From Peromyscus leucopus (lineage: Eukaryota > Chordata > Mammalia > Rodentia > Cricetidae), in assembly GCF_004664715.2 (NCBI RefSeq), contig NC_051063.1, positions 117,480,629 to 117,544,628 on the forward strand: 64,000 bases of DNA, given 5' to 3'. Positions 34,235 to 47,200 of this stretch are shown here, one piece after another. A program made the position numbers and the translations under genes. Position 1 is the stretch's first letter. Each line of letters opens with the position of its first letter. Below the pieces are notes generated by a model. That model was not told where the DNA came from. It was given only the letters and a program-made list of their open reading frames with translations, and did no database searches.

Positions 34235-34613
34235 CTCACATTGATTTTTAAATATTCAAAAGTAGCAGAAAAGTGAGGTAAAGCTATGTGTATGTGTGCT
34301 AAAGACTGTGTTACTGAATAAAATAAATTACAAAATTATAGGTAAAAAGAATTACAAAACTTCCTAGAAATCAAAAAGAAAAGGAAAAAATACTCAATAG
34401 AAAATGCAAAAAAATAAAGAAAAATAAAAAGAAAAAAATCAGTACCAAAAAGAGTGTTTTTGATGAGTATTAGGCTTTGGAAATGCTCCTTAATAACAAG
34501 TGAAAGGAAAGTTCATTAACAAGGGTATGGAGAAGCAACACTTTCCTGAACTTGGCTTGTGAACATTGCCCAATAGCACTTCAGTTGACTGAAATTTTTC
34601 AAGAAAAAAAGAA

Positions 34614-34621
<8 letters not shown>

Positions 34622-34654
<33 letters not shown>
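34622..34654. repeat. (AT)n microsatellite
   Basis: About 16 AT units after an A-rich run. A GA-rich stretch follows at about 34780-34865. Confidence 0.95.
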
Positions 34655-34656
<2 letters not shown>

Positions 34657-34865
34657 GACTTCTAGATATACATCTTGAAACATAAATACATGTAAACCCC
34701 AAATGATATGGCTAGAAAATTTTGAGCAAGTATATTATTAATGATTAAGAATGAGAGACATTAGACAACATATATTAGATGAGAAGAGTGGAAAGAGAGG
34801 GGAGAGGAGAGGAGAGATAGTGTCTGACAGTGAGAAAGGGGAAAGGGAGAGGGAGAGAGAGAAAG

Positions 34866-35884
34866 AACATATTGGTTAGTCTCGGGCAGTGTGGAAAATT
34901 TGAAGTTAAGAACTATTGCCCCATGGACAATTATGGTGTGCAGTTTGTGGTGTGCAGAATCCTGCTCCTATCAGCTCACAAGAAGCAATTATTGGCAACT
35001 CTTTTCAATGATGCACTATATAATACATAAGTACTTTAAACTGGCTATGGTAGGAGTACATACATCATGGAATTCATCCAGTGAATGCTATAAATTAGTA
35101 CTCATCCTTCCTTGAAAAAAGAATGTTTAGCACATTGTATTGTAGCTCCCAAACAAAATTCTGGAGAAAAAAACCATATAGGAGCATAAGTATTGAATGA
35201 TTCCATTGTAGAGTCATTGAAACCCTACAATACTAAGTAAACATTGGCACCAGAATCAGAAGAGGAAAACAGCTGATGCTCCCCATTATAAAAGTAGTGA
35301 CAGCATGATAATGTGAAGAGGTTTCTGGAGGTTAATGAACATTCTATTTCCACTTTGGTGCTGTATGAGCAAAGTGTTTATTCATCACCATTATAATCAT
35401 GATGTTATATATATGTATGATAAACATTTTCTTAAAATACTAATTAATAATGGTATAGCATGATATTTTGTATTTACAAATTGCTGTATAGGAACGGAAA
35501 AAACTCTCAATGACTGTGATACCTGCCTCTGGAGAAAGATACAATATGCCAAAGGGAGCAGTGAAAACGGTGCATGAGCTTTTTATTTCTTATGTGTCTT
35601 TATGCATTTTTAGAATACTTAGCAATAAAAAATGAATAGGAAATATATATTTTATTTTTATATTCTAAATTTACTAAAATGTATTTTTAAATATTTTCTT
35701 CATTGACTAGTAAGAATATTGCCACTTTTTATATCTCAAACTTCCAAAGCAAAGAAACTTGCCTGAAAAGTATCAATTGTAAAGACACTCTTAGTTTAGG
35801 GCACCTTCCACAAAGAAAATGAGAAATAATTATTGAAGAGGTGAACTTTAGGTAACTTTATAAAAGATATTATCATATATCTAT
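34866..35884. other. Intergenic, no gene seen
   Basis: Unassigned AT-rich sequence. It ends with ATCTAT, the left target duplication of the LTR that follows. Confidence 0.4.
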
Positions 35885-36225
35885 TGCGGCAGGGTCCTGT
35901 GCTGTTGTTTCCTTTTGGGGAGGGGGCCAACTAAGCATAGAGTCAAACCACACAGACTCTGGGAGAATGTCCAAACAACAAGCTCAGTTTATTCAGGAAG
36001 AGGCAAGCCTTATATACCCTCCATCCCACCCTAGCGGAGGTCTGATGAATATGCATCTGCTTGTGTGACTCAGCTGCCTCTCATTGGTCTAGGTCATCTC
36101 CAGGTCATGTTTCAGCTGCTGTTGCTAAGGCCCTTAGGCAGACCCAGATTGGCTCTCAGAAAGTATCTTTTTTACTTGTTTGGGCTGGCTGGTCCTCAAG
36201 CCGGTTAGGGATGAGTTATCCCACA
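35885..36225 (-). mobile_element. Solo LTR of a class II endogenous retrovirus, antisense
   Basis: A 341-bp unit with TG...CA ends (plus strand TGCGGCAGGG...TATCCCACA). Flanked by a perfect 6-bp duplication ATCTAT (35879-35884 and 36226-36231), the size made by ERVK-type integrases. On the minus strand it has a TATA-like TATATAAGGCTTGCC, followed about 15 bases later by TGAATAAACTGAGC, the usual order of TATA box and poly(A) signal. No internal sequence remains, so it probably formed by LTR-LTR recombination. It could act as a weak minus-strand promoter. Confidence 0.8.
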
Positions 36226-36429
36226 ATCTATGCCCCTATATTGTGTTGAAAACAGTTTTCTTGGGTTATTAGGATTTGTAATTTCTAGAATTATCTTATT
36301 TGGTGAGCGATTTAGAATGTAAGAATATTGTGTTTACAAACTAAAACAAAGTCAGGGAATAATATAGTAATTTTCCTATGTGTGTCAAACATTACTTCCA
36401 GCAGATATACAGATGGGGATGTGGCAGAA

Positions 36430-37531
36430 GATTCATTGGTGTGTTTAGGAGCAGGATAGTGATGGGGGCTATTGAACTTTGCACTCTGGCACCTAGAAGT
36501 AGGAACTCAAAACTGACCTGGGCCTGTGCTCGACAAACTAAATCCAGAGACACCAAAAGAGTAACATGAGCCACCATACAAAAACAGCCTGGTTGATGGC
36601 TCTTGCTGCCTCAAGGTTGGGGTGCAGCAGGTCCTGGTTTTATCATTCTTTGTGTCCCTCATGGTGCTCTTCTTTGTCTTCCTGGTGCTACAGATCCGAG
36701 TGGCTGTGCTTCTCATCTTCCTTCTAAAGTTTGACCTTAACAACCTAGTTAAGCATGCCAAGCTGGACTTAAAAACTTGGCTACTTCCAAGTTCATCACC
36801 TTGGTAGTCAGCACTTTCATCGCCACCCTTGGGGTCCAAAAGCATGTGATGGACATTGTGTCCTGGTAACTAGCCACTCAGAGTCTGGTTCCTGCTGACA
36901 GCCCAGCCACCCAGATCCCAGGAGCTAATCATGAGTAGCATTCCATGAAATAATTAAAGCCCAAGCTGGTCTCTGTTGGAGGGTACTTTGGAACCCAACT
37001 TCCATCCAACTGTAATTGTCATATGGGTGGCCACTCCTGGCATGTGGAGACTGGATGCAAGACCTTCAAGACCAGAACTAGAAAATCCGAAGACCAACGC
37101 CCAGACAAGGATCACTGCCACCCAAAGGCATTTAGAAGGTTAACAACTGGGCTAGATGAGTGGCCAGCACTGGCCTCTGTATCAGAATATTCTAGAAGGG
37201 CAAGGACATGCTTCATCTCTTTGCCAATGAGCCAGAGTTCTTATTTCCTATGCCCCAACACAGGTTTCCCTGGTAACCACTGCATCTTCCTTCCTAACTC
37301 AGGGATGCTCAAATGCAAAGAAGCACTAGCTGGCACCACTGGTGGCTACTGACTCCAGCTCAGTGCCTGGACTTGGCAACCATCTTGAAAAATCTGTGCC
37401 CATAGCAGCTGAAGGTCCTGCTGGCATCTGCTTCTACCAGCAACAACTGGGCAACACTCTAATTAAGTACTCAGGGCTCCCTGCCCTAGTTTTCTAATCA
37501 AAAATGACAATAAAGTCTATGCTTTTCTGGA
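36430..37531 (+). pseudogene. Possible degraded processed pseudogene, parent not recognised
   Basis: About 1.1 kb of balanced base composition in AT-rich surroundings, ending in AATAAA at 37509-37514, with TTCTGG about 15 bases on. One frame (36622-36807) is hydrophobic: VLVLSFFVSLMVLFFVFLVL, then IRVAVLLIFLLKFDLNNLVK. A second piece in another frame (about 36789-36870) reads FITLVVSTFIATLGVQKHVM and ends DIVSW-stop. Together they look like the C-terminal half of a small membrane protein with a frameshift, followed by a 3' UTR. There is no poly(A) tail and no clear flanking duplication, so an old insertion or an unrelated unique segment are both possible. Confidence 0.4.
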
Positions 37532-40500
37532 ATAGAAGTATTTTTCTTTATTAAGTTAAATTGTTTTCAGAAGCAAATTTCTTTCTTGAAGATTAGAGAT
37601 AAGACACAGAGAGTTAGTTTGCCTCTTTCCCCAAGAACTGAACACCAGAGAGGAAAATACTTTGACTTGACAAATGTGTGTACAAAGATTATACAGACTA
37701 ATTTTCATTTCAACTGATGTCATCCCTTTGAATTTACGTGTATCTGTCTCATTTTGTTGCTTGGAATGTATTTCTTCATTGTTCTCAAAACAATGGGTTC
37801 CATTCAAGGTTGGTGAACATAATGTACTTTATTGGTTTTAAACAGAGGCAACTTCTGGATATATATGTTAAGCTGAATTTGAAAAGAATTGAACAAACAA
37901 ATGGCAAATAGTTACTTTTAAATAAACTTGTTTTTAAAGAGGAGGATGGAGCATGCTCCATCCACAAATTCATTTCTAGGGGCCAGAACACTATGCTAAC
38001 CCTTCTGATGCCAGTATTAGACAGAATCTACTATTATTCCTGTTCTGTGAGTGAATTTAATGACCAAGAGTAAGGAAGTAGAACACTAGCATATGACAGT
38101 TAATGGAAGAGCTGCTGGAAAGAGTCTAAAGTGTAGATAGCCTTTGTGTGTTGTCCCAGAATTTAGACTCATTTGATAGTTAACTGGGTGAGAACCACTG
38201 AAGCTTTCTGCATTGGGAGGTTAAAAACACAAAGCAGAAGTTTTGGAGAAATAATCTGACCATAGTATGCTGTTATGTCTTCTGGTCTTCTAAGTCCTGT
38301 TATAAGTCTAATTCCAAGATTTATTGAAGAAAAAAAAACATTTTAAGGCCAGATGAAGCAGCACATGCCTCTAATTTTAGTATTCAGGAGGCAGAGACAG
38401 GTGGTTCACTGTGAGTTTCAGGCCAGTCAGAACTGCACAGTGAGAATGAGACCCTGTTTCAAAAAGACTTAAATCATTTCAGCTGTAGAGTTAGAATGTA
38501 TTTACCCTCTCTCAAATATTGGTTAGCTAATATAATTGCCCCTTTTCATTTCCACATACCGAGTGCAAAGCAGCCCCAGAATGAGATTGTATTACCCACA
38601 AACTAGTGTTTTGCGTATAACACTATAGTCCCATCAGTCAGAAAACCAACTCAGAAAGACCCGAACCAATAAAGATTTTGACATGTGTGAATTCCCTGAT
38701 GGTGTATGGTTGTTGGTAATAAGACTAGATTTCAGACTAGATAAAATAAGTAGATGAACTCTTTCTGATAAAGAACAGGGTGCTTTATCTCCTCATGGGC
38801 AGGATACTCATTGGCAAGCATTATGGGAAGATGAGAAGGGAAAGAAGGCCTCATCCTGCAGTTGGGTTATGTCTCTTACCAGCTGAGAATTGAGAGTTAC
38901 TGCCCAATTAACATTTGCTGTGAAGGTTGCTGTCAGTGGAGATGATATTTCTCTCATATAGAAGTTTGTAGGTATTTACTATTGAGTGGCACAGATCCAG
39001 GCTAAGGCCTAAATGCTTATGATCTTGGGAATAGCCTCCTTCCACACTCTGTGATTTTTCTGGAAGTCTCACAAACAAGATAATTAACTTTGTTTACAAT
39101 GAAGATATTCTAGGTTCCTGCATCCTGCTGATCTATGCTGTAAAATTATCAATCACAGTTTTGTCAGGTGGATGACAGAATCAGCTCTATTATATCATTT
39201 AGGTTTGTTAGTATCACTCTGAAGATTATAGCTTCAAAACTCATTCAAAACCAACCATATTGGCATATATGGCATAGGGAAGAAGGAATTGCAACTCTCT
39301 TAGAGAAGCCACACCCATGCTGGGGTATGTGTTAACTGCTTCCAGAAGTCCTCCACTCTCTTATATATATTAGAAATGCCCTTTAATAAACCAGACTTCT
39401 GCCCTATACTGGATTATCCTGAAAGTCTTTTCTGTGTAAAAGCCAAAGATACAGGTTAACCATAAAGGATTAAGGAATGCCTCAGGCAGCTGTGGGTAGT
39501 TGCATGGAGCTGTCTCTTGTTTCTGCTACAGATGGAAATCACTGAATTAAATCAATGTATTTTTGTTACAGGTGGTCAGTGTCTTGGCCAGGTAATTTCA
39601 GGTCCTTGCCTCTTATCCAAAATACTGAAAATAAGATCTCACACATGTTTGCAAAATAATCAAGATAACTTTATTCAGATTACCAACTATAGAGGGATAT
39701 ACTGTCAAGAACGACAACAAACTATATGTGTGAGGGTACCCAAGGGTCACTTTTATGGAATCTAAAAGAAGGTAGGGAAGACATGTAGTTTGGGTGGTTC
39801 TCTATTTTGACTGATTAATGATGTCATATATTTCTCTACTATATGTGTTTCTTCCTACTATATATTTCATTTTAATCATATGTGTACCCATTTGCACATA
39901 GGGACAAAATGGTCTTCTTTATATAAGTTATTATAGGACATGATTTTTCTTTACAGCTGGCTCCACTGTTCTGTTCCTCATAATTAGGTAAATTGGGAAT
40001 ATACTTGAATAGAAAATGTCTAAATATGATTGTTACTAGGAGCAGGGAAATCTAAACTACTGTTCAAGGATGTGAGCACTTGTGATCAGCTATAGTGGGG
40101 CTGAGGGAGTTCTGAGGTTTCAGTACGCATTCTTTGGATGGAGTATGTGTATATTTTACGTGGATGTGTAGGAACTAGTACACCAACTGCATTATTACAA
40201 AAGGCATGGTGCTGTACATAGCCCAAACCAATCAGAGTCCCAGGGTAGACCATCTCATGTGCTTGCCTGCCCTGCTTCTACTCTGCATGGTTTTGCTTTA
40301 TTATTTTAAAAAGATCTCTATACTGATACCTCTTCATGCTTGGGCAGCAAAAGTCACTGTATAGTTCATTCACCCCTGTTCACCGCATGCATGTTGTTTG
40401 CCAAGTACTTGCCAGAAACAATCCTTATCCTATGGGAACTTTCATATAATTCTCTAAGAGTTGATGGCCAGGGGTTAGTAAAACCATTTTTTCTTTATTC

Positions 40501-40959
40501 AGTATTTCTATCTGAATCTATTACTCCTGCACTAAGAAAAGAAAGGTGATATTCAGGTCACAGTTAAACTTATCTACCTACCCCCAAATAGCATGTATGT
40601 GTGTGTATGAGTGTGTGTATTACAGAGGGCAAAAAAAAAAAAATTAAGGAGAGTTAGAGTTTATCAAGAAGATAATTTAGCATAGACATAAGCACAGGGT
40701 TAATAGAAAGAGAAGCTCTTAGGGAAAGAAAAGTGCGCACGCATGTGCATAAATGTTGGCTCTTTAGGATGAAGTCACTCCCATCCCTCAAACAAGGTTT
40801 ATTGTGGTTAAAAAGCAAGAATAAAGAGCCCATAATACTTTCCTAAATACAGGCTGTGCTATTTGGCACATTATCTTTGTTTATCTTTCTGTGTAGTCCC
40901 TGTCAGTAAAGTTTCAAAGAGAAGGCGTCACTTAAAAGAGGCTGGGTTTTCTTTTTAGG
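37532..40959. other. Intergenic, no gene seen
   Basis: About 3.4 kb upstream of Folh1. It contains one old B1-like copy (38346-38470) and a short TG-rich stretch near 40600. The remainder is unassigned. The frame near 39517 matches nothing that I know. Confidence 0.4.
38346..38470 (+). mobile_element. Old B1-like SINE
   Basis: GCCAGATGAAGCAGCACATGCC...CAGGAGGCAGAGACAGGTGG...GAATGAGACCCTGTTTCAAAAA: a diverged B1 of an early type. Confidence 0.65.
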
Positions 40960-41141
40960 GGCAGACATTTCCTTAGCCTAACTACAATTGGTTGAGTAAG
41001 CCAGAATGATCTGAGGGAGGAGAAAGTCTCCGCAATACTCCTCTTCCCCAGGCCAGTAGTGGGAGGAAATTTTGGCCAGCAGAGGCGCTGCTGCGGGGCC
41101 ACAGGAGACCTGAGGGGCAAGGAAGACCAGAGTTGCTTGAG
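40960..41141 (+). promoter_or_regulatory. Folh1: Proximal promoter and 5' leader of Folh1
   Basis: The 180 bases before the start codon become GC-richer (CAGAGGCGCTGCTGCGGGGCC at about 41079-41099) and include an inverted CCAAT box (ATTGG, 40986-40990). There is no convincing TATA box. The transcription start cannot be placed from sequence alone. Confidence 0.4.
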
Positions 41142-41262
41142 ATGTGGAACCCGCTGCAGGACAGTGACTCTGTGATGGGCCCTGGACGCCGCCAGCGCTG
41201 GCTTTGCGTCGGAACACTGGTGCTGGCTTTCTCCGGAATCTTCATCATTGGCTTCGTCTTTG
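41142..41262 (+). CDS. Folh1: Folh1 exon 1 (coding part)
   Basis: ATG with G at -3; 40 codons plus one base. It encodes the cytosolic tail and most of the transmembrane helix ([20 protein letters not shown]). Donor G|GTAGGG at 41263. The start is fixed by alignment to human MWNLL. The in-frame TTG nine bases upstream is not needed. Confidence 0.96.
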
Positions 41263-44200
41263 GTAGGGTGCATTTGCTGTGCAAACCACAGAATCCCAAC
41301 TCGGCGACCCCCCTTTTTTTCTTCCCTTCTGCACTCTGCAGCTCCGTCTGCACCAGAGGCGATCCTGTCTGTCGTGGGTCTCCCCGGAATGTCGTGATTT
41401 GGGTTGGGGAAGGAGGGAGCAATCCCTGTTAGTTAAGCGGTGATTTGCTGGCGTTGGTGCCGGATTGAGTTTTGAATAAACTGCTTGTAGGATTGAGCTA
41501 CACAGATTAAAGCCAGATTTTAAAAACAAAAACACGGAACTAGAGCTAGGTTTGAGGTACTGAAACCCTGCAAGACGCCGCCACACTTCTCAGAAGAGAT
41601 CCCCAATGGCTGCAGATCCAGATCAATCGGCAAGCTTGGCACTGAGTGGCTCTTGATGGCTTGGGGTTTCATCTAGCTCAGCCCTGGGGCAGATTCTGGG
41701 TTACCACCGTGTTCAGGACATCTCTGTGAAAGGAGTCTCTTTCTGTTCACATTCTTCCTTGGACCTAACAGAGGCACATTCTGAGGAATGTTAACTACTG
41801 TCAGCACTTTCTGAACACAGTCTCAGCAGGAGGTCTTTGTGCTTGGTTCAGATTTCGCCCAACTGTAAGAAAACGTGAGCAGCACAGGCTAGCACACTTA
41901 TGAATTCAGAAATTGTATAACTAATTCTCACTGCAAAAAAGTTACTGAGTCTCTTTAAGCCTTAGTTTCCCTATTTTTACTGATGAAGCTAAATATGAGT
42001 AACTTATAGAACATGAAACAGCATGTGGAACTTTCCTGGAGCAATGCTCAGGTCTTCTTCCTAACTGACTTTAACACACAGGCCAGTCTAAGATGTCATC
42101 TAAGTCGGCCTTCTTTACTCTGAATTCTGAGTCACCTCTCTGGGATTTTTAAAAACAGGCTATAGACCAGTTGGGTAGCCTTAGTCCATTGCCTTCAATC
42201 TTAACTAACAGTAACCACCTATGGTTGTTGTGGGGCTTCAATGAGGTATTTTCTCAGAAAGACGACTTAAATTGAGTTTCCATTATTTCAGTTTAAAAGT
42301 GAGAAACAAGGCTTGGAAAGGTTAGCATGGGATTCAAAAAGGCTGCATATCCTAATGTCAATTTATTGCCTTTACTTTTTTTCCCTCACTGTGATCCTTG
42401 GTTTCAGGGCTCAGTGACTCAGTTTGTTAGTGTTTTAATGTTCTGTCTCCTCCACAGGACTCTATCTTCTTCTTGTATATTTTTTTAGACCTTGGTTCTA
42501 ATCTATCATCCACAGGGTGTTCTTCCTTAATCTCAGTCATCTCTGGGTTCCCTTAGTTTTATACACAGGGATAATATATTCCTTTTTGCCCAACCATGTG
42601 TCTCAATGTGCATATTTATATGCTTCTGTATTTGTGCATATGTGATCAAAAATGGGAAGAGTTCCACCAAGTTTGACTGGGTAACCTTCTGCATTCCCAG
42701 ACCAAGTACTCTGTAAACTTGCAATGATGCCCTATCCCTTTCAGATTAAAATAAACTCATGCAGCCAGGGACTAAGGAACTGGTTATAAACTCTCTGCAG
42801 TTTTCTGTGCATTGAATTTCTTACAGGGTTTTGGGTACATTATAGTTCATTGTAGGCTTCTAAACTTCAATTTCTCAAGCCTGTTTCACTTGGAAAAAAA
42901 ATACCAGTACATTTTGTTGTAGTTTCAAATTCAAAGCAGACTAAAGTCCGAGTTTTCTTTAATGCTTTGAGAAAATTGATATACTTGAAATATAGTCATA
43001 GTTAAAATTCTTTTTGATTATCTGCGTATGTTTATATCTGTGACAATATACATGTGTGAGACGTGAGAACAGGTGTCCATAGAGTTCAGGAGAGGGCGTT
43101 ACTTTCCCTGAAGCTTAAGTTACAGATAACTGCACTGCCAGATGTTGGTTCTGGCAATCAAACGGGTCCATTGCAAGAACAGTACATGCTCTTAGCTACT
43201 GAGCAATCTCTCTAGTCACTGTACTCATAATTAATTCATTATAATCATTTGTTAAATGCTTATTCTAGCTCTACAAAGAAGCAAGCAATTACCGGCAAGA
43301 GAAGCTAATGTAGAAAAAGATACATTTTCAAAACATTTTATCGCCAATAGTTGAAACAATAATACCAAATTGAATTTCCTTATTAAACTTTTCTGAGAAG
43401 TAACAGCAATGCACATAATTGAAATTTGTTTAAAATATGTTGTACTTGTTTTGCAATTCAAAAAAAAAAAATACTGATATGCTCTTTTCCCCATAGAAGC
43501 AAACAAGGGAGAGAAAACAACAAAATCCCAGCTAATACAAAAGAAAAATAACTGTGTCTTACATAAAAACAAGACCCAGCCATGACTTCATATCTCACAT
43601 ATCTTTGCTTGTATTTTTCAGGGTGGTTTATAAAATCTTCCAGTGAGTCAACTAATATTGTTCCCCATCCTGGCATGAAGAAGGCATTTTTGCATGAATT
43701 GAAGGCTGAGAACATCAAAACATTTTTATAGTAAGCTTATGCTTAAAAGTCGATATGGGAAGTATATTGCAAAAACATTGTTCTGTACAGATGCTTTGAT
43801 ACAACATTTTATATACAAAAATTGGCTTTTCACAATGCTTTATTTATTGAGGATATTGTATTACTTTCCATGCAGGGAAGATTACAGCTTCAGATTAACT
43901 TCATATCATTAGAAAGCTTTCAGAGTGGGAGTTAGCAAACACTGAATATACAAAGACCAGCCTTTGCAAGCCAGCAGATATCTGTCACAACTACTTAATG
44001 TTGCTCCTGCAACACAAAAGAAGCTATGGAAAGTATGAGGAAAATACATGTGCCAGTTCTGATAAAACTGTACTCATGAGCACTGAAATTTGATTCTCAT
44101 GTGTTCATGTATTACAAAATTCTGTCATGTTTACTCCTCACCTACTTAAAATGTAAAGCTGTTCTTTGCCTGTGGACTGTATAAAAAAACAGATCATGGC

Positions 44201-47200
44201 CAAATATGAATCGCAGAACTTACTTTGCTGACTCATCTTTTAAAGAAAGATAGTATGTTTTAATCAAGAAAAGGTTGACTTTAAAATCGCATAGAAATTA
44301 GTTCAAACTTCATCTGGGCTCATTGACAGGAAAGTAACTGAGTGAATAATGAAGCATCCTAAGCTTTTATTTGCATATCTATGAGATGAGGGTAAAGATA
44401 CTGCTGTGATAAGGATAAAACTGCAAAGCAGAATTTTTAAAAATTTAAAGACTAATTCAATTCTTACTGAAGTAGTTTAAAGTGAAAGAGATAAATAAAT
44501 AAATTTTAAAAGTATTGTGCTTTGCACATTATAGGCAAGAGCCCTGTCACTGAGCATACACAAGGCCCTGTGTTTGATTCTCAACAATGCAAGAAACTAA
44601 AAGTTAAAAGTTGTCACAAAGTTAAATTTATAATTAGTTAAAAGTAAAATATGTGAATGAATAGTTTTAGTATATGTAACCACTTACAATGCTTTATAGT
44701 TTTCAACAAATCAAAATAATATGTGTCAAAAATATGCAAAATTCCTCTAATGATTGAAGGATTTTCTAATGAATACAAAGTAATTTGATATAAAAAGACT
44801 ATTAAATATTAACATATGGATTGAGTTATATATCTGTAGGTATGTACATATATACCTTATATCAATTACAATGGAGTTAAAAACCATGAAAACCATTGCT
44901 TCCCCAGTTTCAGAAGGGCCATGTTGAATGAGAGACTTTGGGCTTAAACTTCTTTTTGAAAAAAAAATCTCTGCATCTTGTATTTATGCCACTATATTTG
45001 CATTATATGCATGACATAAGTAGTTTTGTCTTGGTGCTTATTCGAGATAAAGACATATTAACCTTTAATGTTTAAACATTTTCAATGTTTCTTCACCAGT
45101 AATTTCACACGGACACCACACTTGGCAGGAACAGCACAGAATTTTGAGCTTGCAAAGCAAATTCATGCCCAGTGGAAAGAATTTGGCCTGGATTCAGTTG
45201 AGTTGTCCCATTATGATGTGCTGTTATCCTACCCAAATAAGACTCAACCCAACTACATCTCAATAATTGATGAAGACGGAAATGAGGTAAAAAAAAATAC
45301 AAGAAACACTCCACCTCAATCTTGTATCATCTCTACATATTAATCAAATTCATTATTATTGACATTTGTTATTTGCCTTTAAAAATCTCCTTATCAATGT
45401 CAGTTCATTTCTTAGAGTGTTTGAATGTAGTGTGATTTGGGGAAGATTTTTTAAAAATGAATGATTTATTATAGTTACTTTCTATTTTTTAGTATTATAT
45501 ACCAATTTCAAATGCAATATATGGTTAAGATTCTGACCAGCTAAACAGACTTTCATGCCTTAAAGCATAAAGACATTTCAAAGATTTAGTTTGCCAGGAT
45601 ATTTAGAGAACCAGTGTTGGTTTGAGCTAGCAAGGATGTATTGGTTTAAAAGATTCTATTTCCACCTGGTTTTAGCTAAAAGTTCTAGCTGCACTGAATG
45701 AAAATTTCTCAAATGACCCTGTACATAGGCTTTTGTTAAGACCTTGTCTTGGACATTTGGAAAGGAATACATTTGGAGGCAAATGTATCTAAAACAAAGT
45801 ATTTGTAATTCTGTTTTTAAGTCAGGGTGCATATTTGCCAAACAGATTATAATACAGTTTGTTGAAGTTGGTCTGATCAACATGTATGTTCAATATGAAA
45901 ACAATAAAGTATAACTAAAACATTTATCACCATCAATACATTTTACATAGTAGACCTAATATATCTAGTACAGTCTACATAGCTTCAGACAGTCATCTTG
46001 TAACTGAAATTCCTCTTATAAATAGCATTTTTCAAGCTACTTACAAGTTAAAATGTTTTCACATTTGACTTTTTCAAATTGTTATTTAACTTTCTTACTA
46101 ACAATGCATCAGTCTTTTCTTGTAATGAACATATATAAGTATATATACACACACATATATTATAATCACTGATATGATACAATTCTAACTTTAATCACAC
46201 AGTTCTAGAGTGCACCATGTTTCTTGCTTGTGTTCCCCTTTGCAGGGCAATTACTATTCAAACTATGAGCTGTTTTTTTTAACACTTACTTATTTTCCAT
46301 AAGTAGTATGCTTGCATTGCTTTTTATTTCAGAGTCATGCAGTGTTCGTTGGGGTTGTGATCATTCCAGTCCATGCTTATCACTCTAGCCTAACACCAAT
46401 GTTCAAGTACTGTTATTCATTTCTTAAAATTATAAAAATTATGAACTAGAAGAGATCTTCTGGGTAAACTGGGGGCAGGGGCAGGGAAGGGTGATAGGAG
46501 GATGGGAACATGAAGGATCTGGTTGGGCAGGTTGGGGGCAGGACAGATTGAGGGGAGTAAAGAAAGAGGTATCTTGGTGCAAGGGGGCATTTCAGGGTTA
46601 GGGAGAAACCTGGTGCCAGAGAAACTCTCAGGAATCCACAGGATGACCCCAACTAAGTCTCTTAGCAATAGTGGAGAGAGTACCTGAACTGGTCAACTCC
46701 TGTAATCAGATTAGTGACTACCCTAATTGTCATCAGGGAGCCTTCATCCAGTAACTGATGGAAGCAGATACAGAGATCCACAGCCAAGCACTGTGTCAAA
46801 CTCTGGGAGTCCAGTTGAAGAGAGGGTGGAAGGATTATATGGGGGGGGGGGTCAAGATTATGATGGAGAAGCCTACAGAGACAGCTGACCCGTACTCGTG
46901 GAACCTCAGGGACTCTGGGCTCACAGCTAGATAGCCTACATGGGACCAACCTAGGCCCTTGGAATGTTGTGGTGACAGTTGTTTAGCTTGGTCTGTTTGT
47001 GGGGCTCCTAGCAGTGGGATCAGGAACTTTCCCTGGCACTTAAGATAGCTTTTGAAAACCTATTCCTCATGCTGGGTTGGCTTGCCCAGTCTTGATGCAA
47101 GGGGAGGAGCTTGGTAGTGCCTCAACATGATGTGCCATGTTTTGTTGACTCCCATGGGAGACCTGCCCCTTTCTGAATGGAGATGGAGAAGTGGATGGTG

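Noticed and set aside
34030..34250. Possible tRNA gene suggested by polymerase III-type boxes
   Set aside because: The boxes belong to a B1 SINE (7SL-derived). No tRNA cloverleaf can be formed here, and I found none elsewhere in the window.
40932..41586. Minus-strand frames of 79-146 codons overlapping Folh1 exon 1
   Set aside because: The plus strand is an unambiguous Folh1 first exon. The antisense frames match nothing known and are typical of GC-richer exon DNA.
45287..45343. Open frame continuing past Folh1 exon 3
   Set aside because: It reads into intron 3 as poly-Lys/Thr and stops. The GTAAAA donor and the human exon structure place the exon end at 45286.
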